Below, piece by piece: positions 7,108 through 9,471 of a stretch of DNA of 9,471 nt (position 1 is its first letter; every line of letters starts with the position of its first letter). Origin of the DNA: Bacillota bacterium (GTDB lineage Bacteria > Bacillota_I > Bacilli_A > ML615J-28 > CAG-698); assembly GCA_023422115.1 (NCBI GenBank), contig JAEZSA010000192.1, forward strand, positions 1 through 9,471, given 5' to 3'. Made by a program: the position numbers and the translations under genes. Below the pieces are notes generated by a model. The model saw nothing but the letters and a program-made list of their open reading frames with translations, had not been told where the DNA came from and did not search any database.

Positions 7108-8670
7108 ATGAAAAAGAGCATTTATTTATTACTTATACTATTTTTTGCTTTTTTCATTGTTGGTTGTGAAAAAGATATGCCAGAAGATCCGAATGGAAAT
7201 TTGGATATACCAGAAGAAAATCCTGTAGAGGAACCGGAAACACCCATAGAAGAACCAGAAACACCCATAGAGGAACCGGAAACACCCATTGAAGATCCAG
7301 AAAACCCCATAGAAAATCCAAAAGAAAAAGATCCATCAGAAATGACGGATGAAGAATTTGAAGAATATCTTCAACAATTAGAAAACAAAGAAAAAGAATT
7401 AATAGAACAAATAATAGTAGTTTTCAATGAGACAATTCCAAGTGAAACGAGCATTGACATCCAACTACCTAATAGAATTGGAGATAATAATATCATCATT
7501 ATTTGGAATTCTAGTAATCCAACAGCGATTACTGGAACAGGTGTTATTGCTCGCAAAACTTATGATCAAATTGTAACTTTATCAGCAACATTACGAGGGA
7601 GTTATATTACTATGACTTATTCAAAAGAAATCATGATTAATAAAATAGTTTTACATTCGTTGGATAAAGATAAATTGACTTTTGCATATTTATATTCGGA
7701 TACATTTTCTTCCTTTTTAGAAGGCGATTTAGCAAAAATTGATGTTATAAACATGTGCTTTGCTGGAATTACATCGGGTAAGATTAATGTGAATTCAGTT
7801 CAGAAAATAAATGAAATCATGGCTGCTAGAACTGCTGGTGTTAGAGTAGTTTTATCTATTGGTGGTTGGGGAGTTGATGGCTTTAGTGATGCTGTTTTAA
7901 CAGCGGAATCACGGAAAGTATTTATTGATTCAATTCTTGATGTAATTAAAGTTTATGAGTTTGACGGAATTGACTTGGATTGGGAATATCCAGCAGTAGG
8001 TGCTGCAGGAATTAAATATCGCCCTGAAGATAAAGTGAATTTCACATATTTCTGTCAGGAATTAAGAGCCGCTTTTGATGCATATAAACCTGATTTATTA
8101 TTAACAGCTGCAGTTCCAGGAGGTTCTCCAAGTTTATATGAAGTTAAAAAACTAAATTCGTGCTTGAATTATTTACATCTAATGTCTTATGATTTGAGTA
8201 AATCAGGAATTACAAGCCATCATTCTGCGCTTCACCCATCATCAAATACAATTTCAAGTGCTTCACAAGCAGTGAACGCATATGCGAATGCAGGCTTTGA
8301 AAAATCGCGAATGACGATCGGATGCGCTTTTTATGGGTATAAAAGTACCGTATCGAATCCAGATGCAACAACGAATGGAATGAATGTAGCAAATACAACA
8401 CCAAGAGGAACAATAAGTTATACGAATATTGTCAATACTCTATTATCAACAGGTAAATTTACCGAGTATTACGATGAACAAGCAATGGCTTATTGGTTAT
8501 ATGATGGCACGACATTTGTCTCCTATGAAAACGTAAAATCTATCAATCATAAATGTGATTATGCGAAGGTAGAAGGACTTGCTGGTGTCATGTTTTGGGA
8601 TTATAACAATGATAAAACTGGAACACTATTACATGCGATCTATACAAATTTTTCTAGTGATGGGAGATAA
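7108..8670 (+). CDS. GH18 glycoside hydrolase (chitinase-like) surface lipoprotein with Ig-like module, 520 aa
   Basis: Exported lipoprotein. The signal peptide MKKSIYLLLILFFAFF ends in the clear lipobox IVGC (lipidated Cys20). A Pro/Glu-rich spacer of 7-residue repeats (about 41-68) and an acidic helical stretch (about 75-100) follow. Next is a small bacterial Ig-like domain (about 98-181, with WNSSNPTAITGTGVIA and TLSATL, like the atrophied Ig family). The GH18 barrel covers about 185-515 and keeps the signatures SIGGWG (250-255), FDGIDLDWEYP with Asp286, Asp289, Asp291 and catalytic acid Glu293, LMSYD with Tyr361, and the late GVMFWDY with Trp497. GH18 enzymes cut beta-1,4 bonds next to GlcNAc through the substrate N-acetyl group, so chitin oligomers, N-glycan cores or peptidoglycan-type glycans are possible targets. 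The ATG has no SD and sits 9 bases after the aminopeptidase stop, so translation is probably coupled; the fit of the signal peptide supports this start. Confidence 0.92.
   Translation: MKKSIYLLLILFFAFFIVGCEKDMPEDPNGNLDIPEENPVEEPETPIEEPETPIEEPETPIEDPENPIENPKEKDPSEMTDEEFEEYLQQLENKEKELIEQIIVVFNETIPSETSIDIQLPNRIGDNNIIIIWNSSNPTAITGTGVIARKTYDQIVTLSATLRGSYITMTYSKEIMINKIVLHSLDKDKLTFAYLYSDTFSSFLEGDLAKIDVINMCFAGITSGKINVNSVQKINEIMAARTAGVRVVLSIGGWGVDGFSDAVLTAESRKVFIDSILDVIKVYEFDGIDLDWEYPAVGAAGIKYRPEDKVNFTYFCQELRAAFDAYKPDLLLTAAVPGGSPSLYEVKKLNSCLNYLHLMSYDLSKSGITSHHSALHPSSNTISSASQAVNAYANAGFEKSRMTIGCAFYGYKSTVSNPDATTNGMNVANTTPRGTISYTNIVNTLLSTGKFTEYYDEQAMAYWLYDGTTFVSYENVKSINHKCDYAKVEGLAGVMFWDYNNDKTGTLLHAIYTNFSSDGR
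7228..7311 (+). repeat. In-frame 21-bp tandem repeat, four units
   Basis: Four 21-base units encode EEPETPI three times and the diverged EDPENPI once, followed by a partial fifth (ENP, to 7320). Units 1 and 3 share GAG and CCG codons while units 2 and 4 share GAA and CCA, which suggests an older duplication of a 42-base pair. The repeats form the extended acidic Pro-rich spacer between the lipid anchor and the folded domains of the GH18 lipoprotein. Confidence 0.9.
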
Positions 8671-8672
8671 CG

Positions 8673-9404
8673 ATGAAACTAAATAAACAAGTAATTATTG
8701 CTCACCGTGGAGCATCGGGGCTAGTAAAGCACGAAAACACAATAGAATCATTTGAAAAAGCATGGAAAATAGGTGCTGATTCATTTGAATGTGATGTAAG
8801 AAAAACAAAAGATGGTAAAATGATTGTTGTTCATGATGAAGATTATAAGGGTCAAAAAATATGTGAATTGAGTTATCATGATTTGTGTATCCTAACAACA
8901 AAAGATGGATTTATCATGCCAACACTAGAAGATACTATTTTATGGTGTAAAGATAAAATAATTATTGATATTGAATTAAAAGAAGAAGGTTATGAAGAAG
9001 AAGTTGTTACTTTGGTAAAAAAACATCTTGCTCACAGCGACTTTTTCATTCGCACCTTTAATGATAGTTCCTTAAAAATAATTAAACAAATTGATCGAAA
9101 AATTAAAACAATTTTATTATTGGGAGTTGAACATCCTAAATGGGGATTGTTTACCCGATTATCTGAACTATTTCCTCTTGTTCGCATTTTAAAAACAAAA
9201 TGCGATATGGTCTCTCCACATTATCGATTGTTGAAACTAGGATATGTTTGGCGTTTGGGATTACTTAACAAACCAGTTCTAGTTTGGACAGTAGATGATA
9301 TAGAGATGATGAAAAAATTATTGAATCAAAAACGCGTAGCAGGAATCGTTACTAATTTTCCTGATATGGGTTTAAAAGTATTAGCAGAAAATAAAAAAGT
9401 ATAG
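8673..9404 (+). CDS. Glycerophosphodiester phosphodiesterase (GDPD family), 243 aa
   Basis: Hydrolyses glycerophosphodiesters to sn-glycerol-3-phosphate and an alcohol, using a TIM-barrel metal site. Family hallmarks are in order: AHRGASG (His11, Arg12), HENTIESF (Glu21, Asn22), GADSFECDVRKTKDG (Glu39, Asp41), VVHDE (His54), IDIELK, and the C-terminal LVWTVDD and GIVTNFPD. The length of 243 is normal for a cytosolic bacterial member and no signal peptide or membrane segment is present. The SD GGGAG (8662-8666) lies inside the end of the GH18 gene, and only 2 bases separate that stop from this ATG, so the two are coupled. It is the last gene of the M29-GH18-GDPD operon and ends at a terminator. 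Substrates could be deacylated phospholipids or teichoic-acid-type glycerophosphate fragments; the sequence does not discriminate. Confidence 0.94.
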   Translation: MKLNKQVIIAHRGASGLVKHENTIESFEKAWKIGADSFECDVRKTKDGKMIVVHDEDYKGQKICELSYHDLCILTTKDGFIMPTLEDTILWCKDKIIIDIELKEEGYEEEVVTLVKKHLAHSDFFIRTFNDSSLKIIKQIDRKIKTILLLGVEHPKWGLFTRLSELFPLVRILKTKCDMVSPHYRLLKLGYVWRLGLLNKPVLVWTVDDIEMMKKLLNQKRVAGIVTNFPDMGLKVLAENKKV

Positions 9405-9416
9405 TCAAGCTATACT
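9386..9416 (-). terminator. Possible minus-strand terminator across the GDPD stop codon
   Basis: Read on the minus strand, AGTATAG, a 5-base loop and CTATACT (9416-9398) run into TTTTTTATTTTC. The 7-bp stem is short and AT-rich, so it may be weak. If real, it would stop a convergent transcript coming from beyond 9471. Confidence 0.3.
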
Positions 9417-9418
9417 CA

Positions 9419-9451
9419 GAGCGTTGACAAAGTCAACGCTCCTATTTTTTT
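9419..9451 (+). terminator. Rho-independent terminator of the M29-GH18-GDPD operon
   Basis: A perfect 10-bp stem (GAGCGTTGAC 9419-9428 with GTCAACGCTC 9432-9441), a 3-base loop AAA, then CTATTTTTTTG. It begins 15 bases after the GDPD stop. The remaining 20 bases of the window show nothing assignable. Confidence 0.92.
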
Positions 9452-9471
9452 GTTTTGATAGGATTGCTAAG

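Noticed and set aside
7122..7336. Open frames antisense to the Pro/Glu repeat region of the GH18 gene
   Set aside because: They mirror the 21-bp repeat, have no SD or recognisable domain, and overlap a clear coding gene.
1..9471. Mycoplasma-type genetic code with TGA as tryptophan
   Set aside because: All genes are intact without TGA read-through, and tryptophan is encoded by TGG, including at conserved positions such as the CHAP and GH18 motifs.
1..9471. Mobile element, prophage or CRISPR content
   Set aside because: No transposase, integrase, terminal inverted repeats, direct-repeat array or phage structural gene is visible. A CHAP domain alone can occur in phage lysins, but here it has an export signal, Ig modules and no holin or tail neighbours.

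Overview
The window is strongly AT-rich bacterial DNA with dense genes, short gaps, Shine-Dalgarno (SD) sequences close to the consensus, GTG/ATG starts, TAA/TAG stops and intrinsic terminators. These features suggest a low-GC member of the Bacillota. The predicted surface lipoproteins carrying bacterial Ig-like modules are the kind seen in Bacilli/Mollicutes-like lineages such as Acholeplasma or Izemoplasma relatives, but this placement is inference. Tryptophan is encoded by TGG and no TGA interrupts a reading frame, so the standard bacterial code fits and the Mycoplasma code does not. No rRNA, tRNA, CRISPR array, insertion sequence or phage structural gene was seen.

Left part (1-2424, minus strand): two complete-looking MgtE-type Mg2+ transporter/channel genes lie in tandem as one operon. 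The upstream copy (1000-2367) is full length. The downstream copy (1-991) starts 8 bases after it and runs off the window. A near-consensus promoter at 2396-2424 drives them and stands back to back with the promoter of the divergent EamA-family drug/metabolite transporter gene (2532-3437).

Middle (3505-5766, plus strand): a 753-residue exported protein, probably a lipoprotein, has about seven Ig-like beta modules followed by a C-terminal CHAP peptidoglycan-hydrolase domain. It ends at a strong terminator with a perfect 13-bp stem.

Right part (5815-9451, plus strand): a compact three-gene operon with its own extended -10 promoter and its own terminator. It encodes an M29 metallo-aminopeptidase, a GH18 (chitinase-like) surface lipoprotein and a cytoplasmic glycerophosphodiester phosphodiesterase.

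Read together, 3505-9404 could be an envelope/glycan-processing and scavenging neighbourhood. The CHAP protein would cut peptidoglycan peptides, the GH18 protein would cut GlcNAc-containing glycans, the M29 enzyme would finish peptides in the cytosol and the GDPD would recover glycerol-3-phosphate. That joint role is inferred from domains and gene order. Each family is known, and nothing here proves a new system. The least ordinary items are the seven-Ig plus CHAP architecture, the M29-GH18-GDPD operon with an SD-less middle gene, and the tandem mgtE pair.
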